Assembly: GCA_018340375.1 (NCBI GenBank) | Contig: JAFFJZ010000003.1 | Location: 21,142,001 to 21,206,000 of the forward strand | Reading direction: 5' to 3' | Source of the DNA: Gonatopus flavifemur | Taxonomy: Eukaryota > Arthropoda > Insecta > Hymenoptera > Dryinidae | DNA length: 64,000 nucleotides | Shown here: piece after piece, positions 48,701 to 59,600 of the stretch | How the letters are laid out: each line of letters opens with the position of its first letter | How positions within the stretch are numbered: position 1 is the first letter of the stretch | Notes under the pieces: model-generated | What the model saw: only the letters and a program-made list of their open reading frames with translations | Told to the model about the DNA's origin: nothing | Database searches by the model: none | Position numbers and translations under genes: made by a program

Positions 48701-51700
48701 GGAAAAATTCCTTTGTACTAGGACAGTACAGTTAATCAATTAAGGAGATATCGACGCCAGGGTTTTAGACAAAACGATTCTTTCAAATTGTTTAACACTG
48801 TCGCAATGAAACGAAATAATTTTTAATTGGTATGTGTTAACATAGTTTTGTGAATGAAAATTACTAAATTTCATTGTGCCACTTTCAAATGACTTGGAAG
48901 AAATTTGGAAGAACAAATAGTTTGGAAAATTTGGAAGGAAAAATGGTTTTGAAAAATCAAAATACAACAACTCTACATTCATCAAAGAATTGATCTACAT
49001 CGTGATTTAAAAAAATTTCATTAAAGCATTTTTAAATATCGTTGAATGAAAGATTTGGCTTGTATGATTGGCGCTCATAGTATCTCTCCTTAATTGATGA
49101 CTAATTGTTTGATTAACCCACATTTTCAATTGATTGATTTCTTGATTAATTAAGTAATCGATTAGTTGCTTGATTTCATTTGGTCGATAATTTTTGATTC
49201 AAAGGAACTGAAATTTCGATTAATTGGTTCAAATTGTCGACGAATTCTAATTGATTTATCGTATAAATTTTTGTTAAATCAATCCAAACAGTGAATGTGA
49301 AATTTTTCAAAGCATAAGTAATATTGTAACAATATAACACTATTTGGATGACTGGATGAAAATGTGACAGATGCGTCGGAGGGATTGTAAAATGCAATAA
49401 AATTGCATAGAATACATGTAAACATGGAAATAGAAGTGATTCTCTCAATTACAGTAGTGAAGAAACTTCATTCGACCGATTAATTTGAAAATCAATCAAT
49501 ACGCTGCAAAAAAACATAGCTGTGGTTGCTACTTACGAGGATCCCAGTGGTGTGGCAGCAGCCAAAATGTTTCTTTCAAATTATTTGAAAGTTTCACAAT
49601 AAAATTTAATTAATTTTCATTTATAGACCTATATTGACACATATACCAGGTAGGTAAATGAAAATTGGTTGGTTTTATTGCACCACTTTCCAATAATTTG
49701 AAAGAAACATTTTGGCTGCTGTTACGTTGCTAGTATTCCCTTAAGTTAGCACAAAGTAGCTATTGAGGAGACACTGGCACTAGGCTCTAATCATATTGTT
49801 AATGACAATCTATGCAAAAATATTTGAATGAAATAAATATATCGTTCTGTACAACAATTGTAGATGTATGAAAAAAATTCTTATACGTCTTACACGGAGA
49901 GAATGTAATGGTGATTATTTCAATGTCACATATTCACAGAGCAATGCATCTCAACGATAATTATGCAGTGCTGATTGCCTCAAAAACAAATGTTGTTTAC
50001 GTTTGATGCGATTGTTTGTGACGGTCATCCGATTAACACGATGTTTATTACTTAATTTTTTTCCGTGTGGTTGTTACTCTCTCCGAATTTTTTCTATACA
50101 CCAATAGGAATTTTTTGGTAAAAACGTAAGATTTTTCCTATAAAAATTTCTTACAGCATGTGCCCATGTTTCCTGTATTGTACACATTTCTACTGCCTTG
50201 TATAATCCTTCCGACGCGTCTTTCACATACTGTTTTCTAATGAACGTTTCATCGGAATAAGGCTTGTAGTTTGGAAAACTTTATGTGCACTTTTGCATAT
50301 GAATATAAACTGAAGGATGAAATTCATTTAACCCTTGATAAATTAATATAATCTGACATTATTTCACTATAATTTGATTTTTCAATATTTTCATCATATA
50401 AAATAATTATGTTTAATGGTCAATATGTGTACAAATGTGTGAAAATCATAATTTAATGGAGAAATTGAATACGCGCGAGCATTCGAGGACTGAGATGATT
50501 CAATTGCACAAAACAATTACTCACAATTTAATGTTGATTGATCGAAGAAAAATTATTAGAACAAAAGAAAAGAATTGAAATTCATCGACGGTTGATATAT
50601 CAATCGATTAACCGAAAAACAAATTAATTGATCAAACACGGTGGATTGATCAATTAATCCACGATTAACCATCAATCGTCCATCAACTGCTCTCAGCCTT
50701 ACTTTGTACCAGAGGAATAGGTCTTTCAATCGTATCGAATTTACATTCATTGAATCTAATAAAATATGGACTTGGGTTGTGATCGTCCATTTGTGTCAAT
50801 ATCTTCAAATTATGACGAACATAATGAAAACTCCCATTGAATTGACAGAATATTCTGTCGATATCATGACGACTTTTTTGTTTCAAAGAAGTATTTTTCT
50901 CGATGTATGCTTTTGAAATTCTTTCTCCATCAACTACCACAGATTTTCTTTTAATTTCTAATTTATTTTTACTTTCTTTTACCCTCTTCCTTCGACTTGT
51001 ACAGATTTATCTCCTCCTTATTCTGCTCTTCAAAGATAATCGTTGTGGCTTTTATAAATTACACGGACTAAATTTTATAAGTCTTATATTTAGAACAGTT
51101 TTAATTGTTATCGGAGAATTCAAATTCCGCTCTGACATTGAAGTTTCATCCTAAATTAAAATCCCAAATGGATAATTCAGCTTATACGATTTTTAATGAA
51201 TTTGGGTATTGACAATTCTTTTCCAATGAAATCAGTCATTTTTAAGAAAACCGATATCAATACTCGTCAAACACTGTTTCTTACGATTCTGATTTTTCTT
51301 TTTACAACTACGTATGTAACATTGTATTTTAAACAAATCCTTGTTCTTTGGAGAGAAAAAAAAATACTTTAGACCTCTCAGATACAAAATTCCGAAGAAT
51401 AAAAAAATTACTAATTTGGAAAATATCTATGGACATCACTTGTTACAAGCCCTGCATTATGTCGTTTCTTCCAAGAATGTCTTCTAAGGTGATACCGCAG
51501 TGACCCCTGGAGATACAACCAGACCCAGTGGTTAGAAAAAAACATAACCAAAACTATTCTGACAAAATACTCGAAAACGGAGAAATTAAATAAAAATATC
51601 GCTCTGTACAGACGTTCTTCAATCAATAAGGATTGTCCGTACAAAGCGACATTTTCCTTTTATTGCTTTATTCTCGAATAATTTGTCAGAAAAGATTTGG

Positions 51701-52442
51701 TTACATCGTCAGGGGTCGCTGGTATCCCCTTAACAACATAGACCTGAATTAAAAACATACACCACAAGCTTTGTCTTGTAATTTTCTTTTGCATTCAGAG
51801 TTATATCAATAATTAAGGATCGCGGAATTACCAGATTTGTATAGTAGAAGTGATAAAACAGAAATGTTCACAAGCGTAAAGTTTATCATCATCGGGGGAT
51901 GATGCAATCTGTTACTTTTCTCATTAGACAGTTATATTTATTCTGCAGTTATTAACATAGAAACGAATTGCTTCGAAAGGGAGAGAAGAGAGTTTCACGA
52001 GTCAGTTACGGAGATTACAATTGTTTTAAGTTCGTCAACCCCATTTTTTAGAAGCAATGAAAACTTCTAACTTTTTTTCTCTAAATTGAAGTTCAGAGGA
52101 AACGTTAAGGTTTCGATATCTGTTAGAATGAAATTTGAAATTAATATTCGAAAGACAAAAGAACGATGTACACTGATATGTAAATTAAGAATATTTCTAG
52201 CTTGTAAAAATGACATTTTCAAGTACCTCAACGTTGATTTTAGAGAATCGTTATATTTTTTTTTTTTTTTTACAGTGATACAAGCTCTGATAGCCTTGGT
52301 AAATGATCCTGAACCCGAGCATCCCTTACGAGCAGACCTCGCTGAAGAATTTTTGAAGGATAAGAAAAAGTTTTTAAAAAACGCAGAAGAATTTACAAAA
52401 AAGCATGCAGAAAAAAGGCGGGAATCTTCTTTAAATGAATAA
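45699..52442 (+). CDS. UBE2L3: ubiquitin-conjugating enzyme E2 L3 (UBE2L3/Ubc10 type), whole gene
   Basis: This E2 carries activated ubiquitin as a thioester and passes it only to the active-site Cys of HECT and RBR ligases such as Parkin; it acts in cytosol and nucleus. Four exons (45699-45725, 46040-46135, 46846-47032, 52276-52442) give 158 residues; human UBE2L3 has 154. Seen: MAATRRLQK start, HPN motif at 76-78, catalytic Cys86 in [13 protein letters not shown], and the residues that set this E2 apart, Phe63, Pro88 and His119 ([15 protein letters not shown]). All splice phases agree. The C-terminus (KRRESSLNE) is slightly longer than in human. The upstream sequence is open in frame back to an ATG at 45486, but the family N-terminus argues for the start used here. 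Confidence 0.96.
46040..46135 (+). CDS. UBE2L3: UBE2L3 exon 2
   Basis: Acceptor TTTTTTCAG|GAGTTAG, donor GCCG|GTATTT; 32 codons with [11 protein letters not shown], the beta-1/2 region of the UBC fold. Confidence 0.95.
46846..47032 (+). CDS. UBE2L3: UBE2L3 exon 3, active site
   Basis: Acceptor AACAG|GATAAT, donor CAAG|GTTAGT, phase 1 out. Contains [22 protein letters not shown] and Cys86. An internal CAG|GTATGT resembles a donor, but the frame and homology run through it. Confidence 0.96.
47734..48616 (-). pseudogene. broken RTE-like non-LTR retrotransposon (reverse transcriptase relic)
   Basis: Reverse transcriptase pieces in order: [52 protein letters not shown], then [11 protein letters not shown], then an RTE-type C-terminus ([36 protein letters not shown]). 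It is dead: the 5' part is missing, an in-frame TGA lies at 48263-48265, a deletion with frame change lies near 48040, and the catalytic pair reads FADN where two Asp are normal. A short ATG tandem at the 3' end (about 47734-47743) resembles RTE tails. Opposite in sense to the host gene. Confidence 0.85.
49518..49761. mobile_element. hairpin MITE-like element
   Basis: GCAGCAGCCAAAATGTTTCT and AGAAACATTTTGGCTGCTG pair, with TTTCAAATTATTTGAAA-type arms inside and weaker pairing outward to AGCTGTGGTTGCTA and TAGTATT..AAAGTAGCT. Confidence 0.8.
49893..50067. mobile_element. possible small element with CACGGA ends
   Basis: CACGGAGAGAA preceded by TA, and TTTTTTTCCGTG at the right. The interior pairs weakly, so this rests mostly on the ends, which resemble those near 13968 and 17986. 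Confidence 0.4.
50575..50699. repeat. GATTAACC-rich repeat
   Basis: Dense CGATTAACC/GGTTAATCG and TTGATCAATT words, ending ATCAACTGCTCTCAGCCTTA, which resembles the right end of the 17505-18112 element. Confidence 0.45.
51488..51730. mobile_element. MITE family Y, copy 2, intact and TA-flanked
   Basis: AGGTGATACCGCAGTGACC.. and ..GGGGTCGCTGGTATCCCCT ends, each bordered by TA; AAATATCGCTCTGTACAGAC pairs with the right arm. Same family as 20746-21471. Confidence 0.85.
52276..52442 (+). CDS. UBE2L3: UBE2L3 exon 4, C-terminus
   Basis: The acceptor follows a run of twenty or more T (TTTTTACAG|TGATA). It encodes the C-terminal helices from [18 protein letters not shown] to the TAA stop. Confidence 0.95.
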
Positions 52443-52602
52443 CCACGATTGCTGGTGTTCACCAAGATGCCTCTATATTTTGCCCGCCCATCAGTAATTT
52501 ATCTTATAATTTGATATAAATAATGGTCTAATGGGGGGTTATGAGATCCCCATGTACAGTATTCCTTGATCAGAAATGGCTTTTGGAAGCAAAGTAAATT
52601 AT

Positions 52603-52608
52603 AATAAA
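52603..52608 (+). terminator. candidate UBE2L3 polyadenylation signal
   Basis: AATAAA about 160 bases after the stop. A second AATAAA at 54109-54114 could serve a longer 3' UTR. Confidence 0.45.
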
Positions 52609-54249
52609 TAATTGTATAATATTGTATGTAATTTGTATTTGGGATCAAGTGAAATCAACAATATCGTTAATTTTTTGTCATGTGTGTGTGAAATATCCTA
52701 CAAAAAGAACAAAAAAAAACAAAAAAAAACTAGCAAGCAAGATGATAATAAGAAAAGAATATATTTCTCAAATATCGTTATTGAATATTATTATTATTTC
52801 GTACAGAACAAAAGATAACTGATGAGTTATTCGGGGATATAAATATGCATAATACATGTAAAATATATATGTACGAAATCTCCAAATGGTAGCAGTTGGA
52901 ATATTTTCCTCGAGTTGAGAATACATTACTTAGAAAACAATAATTTCATAAGACATAGCGGAAGAAATGAATAACTTAAATTGAAATAAGATGTTTCCAT
53001 TGATCATCGAATTACTCGAAATATAAATGATCTTTTTTGTTTTTATTTTACTTTCTTGTTTTTCTTCGACAGAAGGAATTGAAATCTTGCAGCGGTTCAG
53101 TCAATTTCCAGTGTATTCAGAGTTTCTATTTTGATACCGCAAATACACTCGAAGATTGCATTTATTCATGTGATTATGATATTTCTTATTTACGACAGCA
53201 TTTGAATCCGCATACATGAACATTCAAACTACAATTGTTTAGTCACGAATATGAATTATTAATGAAGACTTTTTAAATTATTCAAATATTTAGCTGATAT
53301 CTTGATTGTTGAATTGAAGTAAAAATTGATAAAAAAAAGGGTTGCCAAAATCTTTCTTATTTTGATATAAAATGTTATCATAACATTGAAAGAAAACTAT
53401 TTTTTAGGAGCATAAAATAATGTTTCTAATCACAATTATCCATTAAGGGCATTTCTCACGGTGAATAGTTTGTTTTTTTCAATAATTCGTTTTATTTGAC
53501 TTTTTGGGATCTACGGAATGCTGTTGAAGTTTTACTATTTTTATGATTTTTTATCATTCGGAACGATGTTTGGTGATTGAATATTGATTTGAATTTTCTT
53601 GTAAACGCATAACAATGTGCTACGAAATTACCATTGCTTCGAAACTATTAGTTTTTGCGAGTGTCGTTTCAATATGCATTCGATGTTTCTTGTTTATATA
53701 TAATATATATTTGCATGATATTGATATAGAATGAAGCAAATATCGAAGCAATTATGACAATAGTAGTTGATACACGATGAATCAAAAGAGAACTGACATG
53801 CCCAAAATTTAGATTATTTTCTCACTGTGATGATTTCAGGATTTCTGGTATAATCACGACGAGTTGTTTATTATATATGTATATAAAATATTAAATATTA
53901 ATTGAAAATTCTTAAAACGCATTGTTTCATGAAGTTATATAGGTTGAACATAAACTTTGATATCTCGAACCAGTTATCAGTCTTCTGTTTAAGTTAATAC
54001 AGGCAATAACATCTAATTGTTTTGATTTTGGATAAACGACCGATAACTGGAAGAGGCCGTCGAATCTATTTTACCCTACAATGTTTTTTGATTTTGTTAA
54101 CAAAAGTGAATAAACAGGTAGATTAAAACAAATTAAAAACATGAAAAGCCTTTTTATTTAATGACGATGATGGTACAAAAACAATCGATTCGATTTTGTT
54201 TCTCTTCTCTCTTTCATAATGAAATTTGAATATATAAATGATATATATA

Positions 54250-54259
54250 TTTATTTATT
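54250..54259 (-). terminator. candidate polyadenylation signals of the zinc-finger gene
   Basis: Two overlapping AATAAA on the minus strand, about 235 bases after the stop. Confidence 0.4.
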
Positions 54260-54492
54260 TTTTTTTGGGAATATATATTTTAATTGTACAGAAGATGTAT
54301 AACGGATATTTGTTATAATGCACACACAAGTGTATTACATTTCATGATAATCGAGCTGTACACCGTATTCTTTTGTTTTTCTTTCATAAGCCCTTATTAA
54401 AAATTACAATATATAAAATTAATTAACAATAACCTGTCACTTTAATCATAATTCATAACAAAATGTACAAAACGTGCAATATTTAAAATTAT

Positions 54493-56600
54493 TTAAGCAC
54501 CGTAGTACTGATGCTTAGCTTCGCCTGTATTTGGATCTATGATGATTTGTTTTTTCAAAGAATTAACGTTAGATGAGATTTCATTGAATCCATTCGAATC
54601 TGTCGCGGGCAAAAACCTACCGTCTGGGCATTCCTTAAAAAGTACATCCGATATTTTATCCGAGTCTTTTCCCTCGCTTACGGTCAGGGTCAATAACTCT
54701 ACTATGAGATATGATTCTGGTTTACACAATCTATTGAAATGTAATCTAATATGTTCACTAATGTTTTCATCGTTAAGAGGAATGTAATCACAATGAGGGC
54801 AAGAGGATCCAACTTTATCGATTCCGTGACGGAGTTTATGCGAATCCATCGTATCTCTGTCGGGTGTGGAGAAAGGACAACTATGGCATCGAATCGATTC
54901 AGGTTCGGGAGTGGTCGATTTCCGAGTTATTCCTCTCTTTTCCATCAACATTAAACATTGTTTGTCTTGGTTTGTCGAGGATTGTAAACTTTTGAACGTT
55001 GTTGGAGTTTTCTCTCTCGGAGGTAACGATGGCAATGAAATAACAGGAGAAGAATCGTCAACCCCACTTGCACCGCCGCTACTACTACTACACCCATCAC
55101 CATTTTCAGTGTTGCTGCTACCACCAACGCTATTATTGCCAACACTACTGAAAGAAGGTGTCAAGGTTTTTCCAGATCGAGATATCGATATACTCTCGAT
55201 CATGCTCTCGTTGTCGATGGAAATAGTATCGTCTTCGAATCGCCGTCGAGCGGCTTGGGCCTGAGCATTGGCTTGATGCTTTTTCAAATGTTGGATATAG
55301 TTCGCGTAGTATTTAACCGAATAATCACAAGTTTCACAGCGGTATCTCTGTTTAGCTCCATGCAAAGTCAGATGAACCCTGTACTGTTCTCGTTTTTCAA
55401 ACGCGGATGGGCACTTTTGACATTTGTATCGTTTTTCTTTCATCCGACCGTTTCTCAGATACCCCGGATACACGAAGTTTGGATTACCGCTCATAGAGTC
55501 TTCGAACTCTGGATCCAAAGAGATCGGTGGACGAGCGGATGACGGTAACGAGGGGACTTTCGGTGATTCGTCTTGTCGGCGATGAACTACTTGATGTTTA
55601 ATCAAATTCTGAGCTGTCTTTGAAGAATAATCACAATCGGTACACTTGAATCTATTATTCGAACCGTGTAGAGTCATATGATATTCCAGAGCATCCAATT
55701 TGAAGTAACGCGCTGGACATTTAGCGCAAGTGAATACTTGGTTACCTGGTTTTTGATCCGAATTCATAGATCCGACAAACCCTGGATTTAAATTTTCCGA
55801 AACCTCGACTACGATCCACGCGATATTTGGTTTTGTGCCATCGGATTCTTGATTACTTGCCTCAACGCATGCGGTCGAAGGGGGTGGATATCTTTGAGAA
55901 TGACCGTACAAGGATAAGAGATATTTCGTACGTTGTTGATACTCCGCGGAATGAGCCTTTTGATGAGCAAGTAAATGCGCTGGTTGTCGAGCCGCGTACG
56001 AACACCATTGGCACGTATAAGCCAATTCCGTCGAATGATATCTTAAATGGATTCTCAATTCCTTTTCGCAAAGGAAACGCGCTGGACATTTGTTACAGCA
56101 ATGAACGAGACGCGCGTCTCGCAAATCAGGCTCGGAATGTAACGTCGGAGGATGTGATAATTCGAGTAGAGTCGCCAAATCGTTGAGTTGCTGAGAATCA
56201 GGTCGAGATTTGTCGACAAGACAATGAACCGTGCCCAACGATCCCGAGTGCATATCCATGTGGGACATCATGATTTCTTTTCGCGTACACGCGAAACTGC
56301 AATCGGTACAAGCAATCACCGATCCTTCAGTTGGAGGATCAAGATGCATAATTTCGTGATCCCGAACTTCAGCTCGACGTGAACAAATGAAAGGACAATG
56401 CCGACATTTCAGCAGTTTTGCGATAGAACCGTCTGGTCGTGAAACCCAAACTAATGGTGCTTCCGGCAAGGCGCGGGTGTCCAGCAACAGAGGGGGTGGA
56501 GTTTCTGTATTTTTCGACGAAATCGAGGTACTGTTGTTTGGTGAAGATGTGTTTGTCGTAACCGATTCGAAGGACGTTTCCTCCTTCTGCTGATCATCCC
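54493..56600 (-). CDS. zinc-finger protein last exon, ten fingers
   Basis: Acceptor CCTCAG|GGGATG completes a Gly codon. Ten fingers follow: CRHCPF, CTDCSF, CNKCPARF, CQWCSY, CAKCPARY, CTDCDY, CQKCPSAF, CETCDY, CHSCPF and CPHCDY. Four of them (CNKC/CQWC and so on) form alternating CPARF- and CDY-type pairs. A Ser/Gly-rich acidic linker lies at about 55040-55200. The protein ends HQYYGA before TAA. Confidence 0.92.
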
Positions 56601-59600
56601 CTGAGGAAATATACGAGCGTGATAGTCTTTCATTTACTCATTTGCATGATCAATTTTCATTATATGACCATGAACTGGTCATCGACTGATCGACTTCTTC
56701 GTCATTTAAAGTGACGAAATAACGATAACATGTCAATGAAACGAATCAAAGGACAATAATAGTTGAGTATTTTGAATTTTTTACTCACCATCGCGAGGAG
56801 TTGAAGTTTGTACGAATCTAGGTGTTGACTGAGGCGAGTGGAAATCCATTCCTAGACCTTTTTGATGTACAACTGCTAGTTCTTCACCATGCAATCTTGC
56901 GTGTTCTAGTAGTTCTCTATATTTCAACAATAACAAAAATGACAAATACAATGAATCTGAATCAGCAGAGTGGATGGAGAAAAATTGTTCCCTCAGTGAA
57001 CGATACCATGTATGTAGTCGACAATATTCAGGCTATGTTGTCGGTTTTCGCGTGAATCGCGGTATATAAAATTATGTTTTGTGTTAATTACAATTCTTAT
57101 ATCATGAATTCAACTGAATATGATTACATACAAATGTCTTACATGCTGTACAGGGTTCTCAGTGGTCCTTGAATTTCAACGGAATTGACCAATCACATCG
57201 CTGTTGAATAGTATAACCAATAAAAAGAAAAATTCAAGAACTGAAGACCCTTGAATAATTTTCAATTTTATCAAAATTCAAACTTCAATATTTCAAATTT
57301 AGCACCTAAAATTGTCGACTGTGACACTACACTGTAAAAAATATCTTTTGTAAATTACCCATATCTGATAAACAACTAATCCATATATGTGAATTGAAAG
57401 ATCAGAATTTTTTGTGAAAGCACTACATTCAGTGTAGAAGGAATAAATGTTTATTGTAGGTAATATTATGTATTATATTAACTTCGAGACACGGTGTTAT
57501 TCTCCCGAACATAAATAATACACCGTGCGTTCAAATGAATTACAAATCTAAATAACAGCTATCTCATATAACAATCCTTTATCCTTTCTGTTTCTTTTTT
57601 TTCCTCTCAATTCATATTTTTACTCCATATGCCGTAACAATTCGTAACAAATATTTGAATGACCTCGTCTCCTTCAACGTAGAATTAAGCCAGTGAACTC
57701 TATAATATACTGGAATGTGCACTTTCTCAATTTTTTATCGTATGTTCCGGTCAGAAAACAATCTGAAAGAGAGTGAGAAAGAGAGATCCGAAAAATTGGG
57801 ACATAATATCTCTTTCTAACACATCGTTCAACCCTCCAAGTACACATAGGTGCAAATTCGTACCAATCATTTTAAGATTTTCCGTTTTTCGTCAAAAATT
57901 GATTTTATTCTCGTGTTTTTCTCACTGATCAAATCAAATATTTGTGAATTTTCTTCCATACCACGTTGATCTGCACAGTTTTCCCTTCAAATTGAAAAAA
58001 AGTAAGGTCAAATTGGTCGAACAGGAATCGAGTTATTAATCGATGAAGTTGCAGGGTGCGAATTTGCACCTCTGTGTACTCCGAAGGTGTTAAATAAAGC
58101 ATGTATGTACTTGATGAAGGGTTAAAGGAAGAAAGGAAAAAAAATGAGGTGAGTTTCACCACTCTGAGCGCGCAGATTTAAGGAGAACTCATTCCAGAAT
58201 GTTATAGAGTTCACTGGATCGAGCTTATGTGCGACTGGACTTTTGTAGAGTCGAGATAATGTAGGAAAGAATGAGCTGCATAAAACTTGTGTACGAAAAT
58301 AATAACCGCATTTAATGTGCAGGAACGAGGGTTCTCCGAGAGCAACTAATAATCTGTGATTCGATTTTTGGTTCAACAAATATGTATACGTACGCTTTCG
58401 TGCTAACGTAGTAAGGGCACAAATAACACTTGAAAACAGCCTCCACGGTCGGACGATGATGCAATTTATGCACAGACAAAGTTGCGGCATCTGGAGCTGA
58501 AAACGGACAATCTCCGCAGTCAAAGGATTGCTGAAAGAGAACATACGAAAATATGAAATTCAAATACCCTGTATATTCTTCATTCTGGAATGAAATTCTA
58601 AAATAAAGCTTACAATTTCATCACCGGGACTGACTTCCATCGCCTCGTAATGAGTTTTCACGTGCTCCAGGACGGTTTCCTTATCAGAATCCCGGAAGGT
58701 GCATCGTTTACATTTCCATAAAGTTCGTTTAGGATCATCCGTGTTGTTCATTAAAGGAGATAAACCTGAAGATATAGCGATATCCATATTCACTGAACTG
58801 GGATTATTCTTCAGTATCGATTGACCTCTGTTTTTAGCAGCTGCAGCTTTCAAAGGAGGCGGTGGTCGTAATGGCATATTATCTACGTTATTTTCACTTT
58901 GATCTAATGCAGAAGGCGCCGGTGTTAATTCGGGAGCTTGTTTATATTCTTTATCCGTCATTATCAGTAATTTTGTAGCAGATTCTTCACAGTTGGATTC
59001 GTCGAAGCTTTTTTCTTCCATTTCTTGATCCTCCCACGACGAAGGATGCTCTACCTGCGACGAAAACAATTTTCTTAAGAACGAATTACATAAATAATAA
59101 AGTTCAATTCTCATCGAACTCCAATGTACGTGGAACTGGAGAACATATGATTAATCTTGTTAAATGATATGAACGATTGTATTATACAAATGAATCCATT
59201 CAACCATTGAATATGTATCTTGAGATATATTTTTTAATGAGAAAAATGAAATTCGTCTTCCAATACACGGCATGTTATGATGATATATTTGGTCCGAAGA
59301 TTGATGTAGACAGATATGTTCGTTGTTGTGGAAAATGATAATGAATAATGATAATGCTTATTCTATTTACTTCCCTGTAAGTATAAATATAGTTTTGATA
59401 GCAAAATATAGTGATTCTTTAAGAATCTTAGCTTTCGCGATTGCAAATTTTGTCATTCAAAAAATATAAGCAGTTATGAAAATATAATCCATGATACATT
59501 CAATGAAATTTATTGCATCAAAACATGTAAAGAAGCAATGAGAAGGAAAATGAAACAAATGTATGACATGATGAATGAAATTATCGATGACATAGTTTGA

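Larger units (their letters stand above)
47033..52275 (+). other. 5.2 kb UBE2L3 intron 3
   Basis: Contains the RTE-like relic and several small repeats listed separately. No other coding sequence seen. Confidence 0.7.
52443..54492. other. convergent 3' region between UBE2L3 and the zinc-finger gene
   Basis: AT-rich, no gene seen. It carries plus-strand AATAAA at 52603 and 54109, and minus-strand AATAAA at 54250-54259 and 54153-54158, so the two 3' UTRs may approach or overlap. Confidence 0.6.

Noticed and set aside
54866..56186. Plus-strand frames of 119-132 codons
   Set aside because: They lie opposite the zinc-finger last exon, whose ten fingers fix the coding strand.
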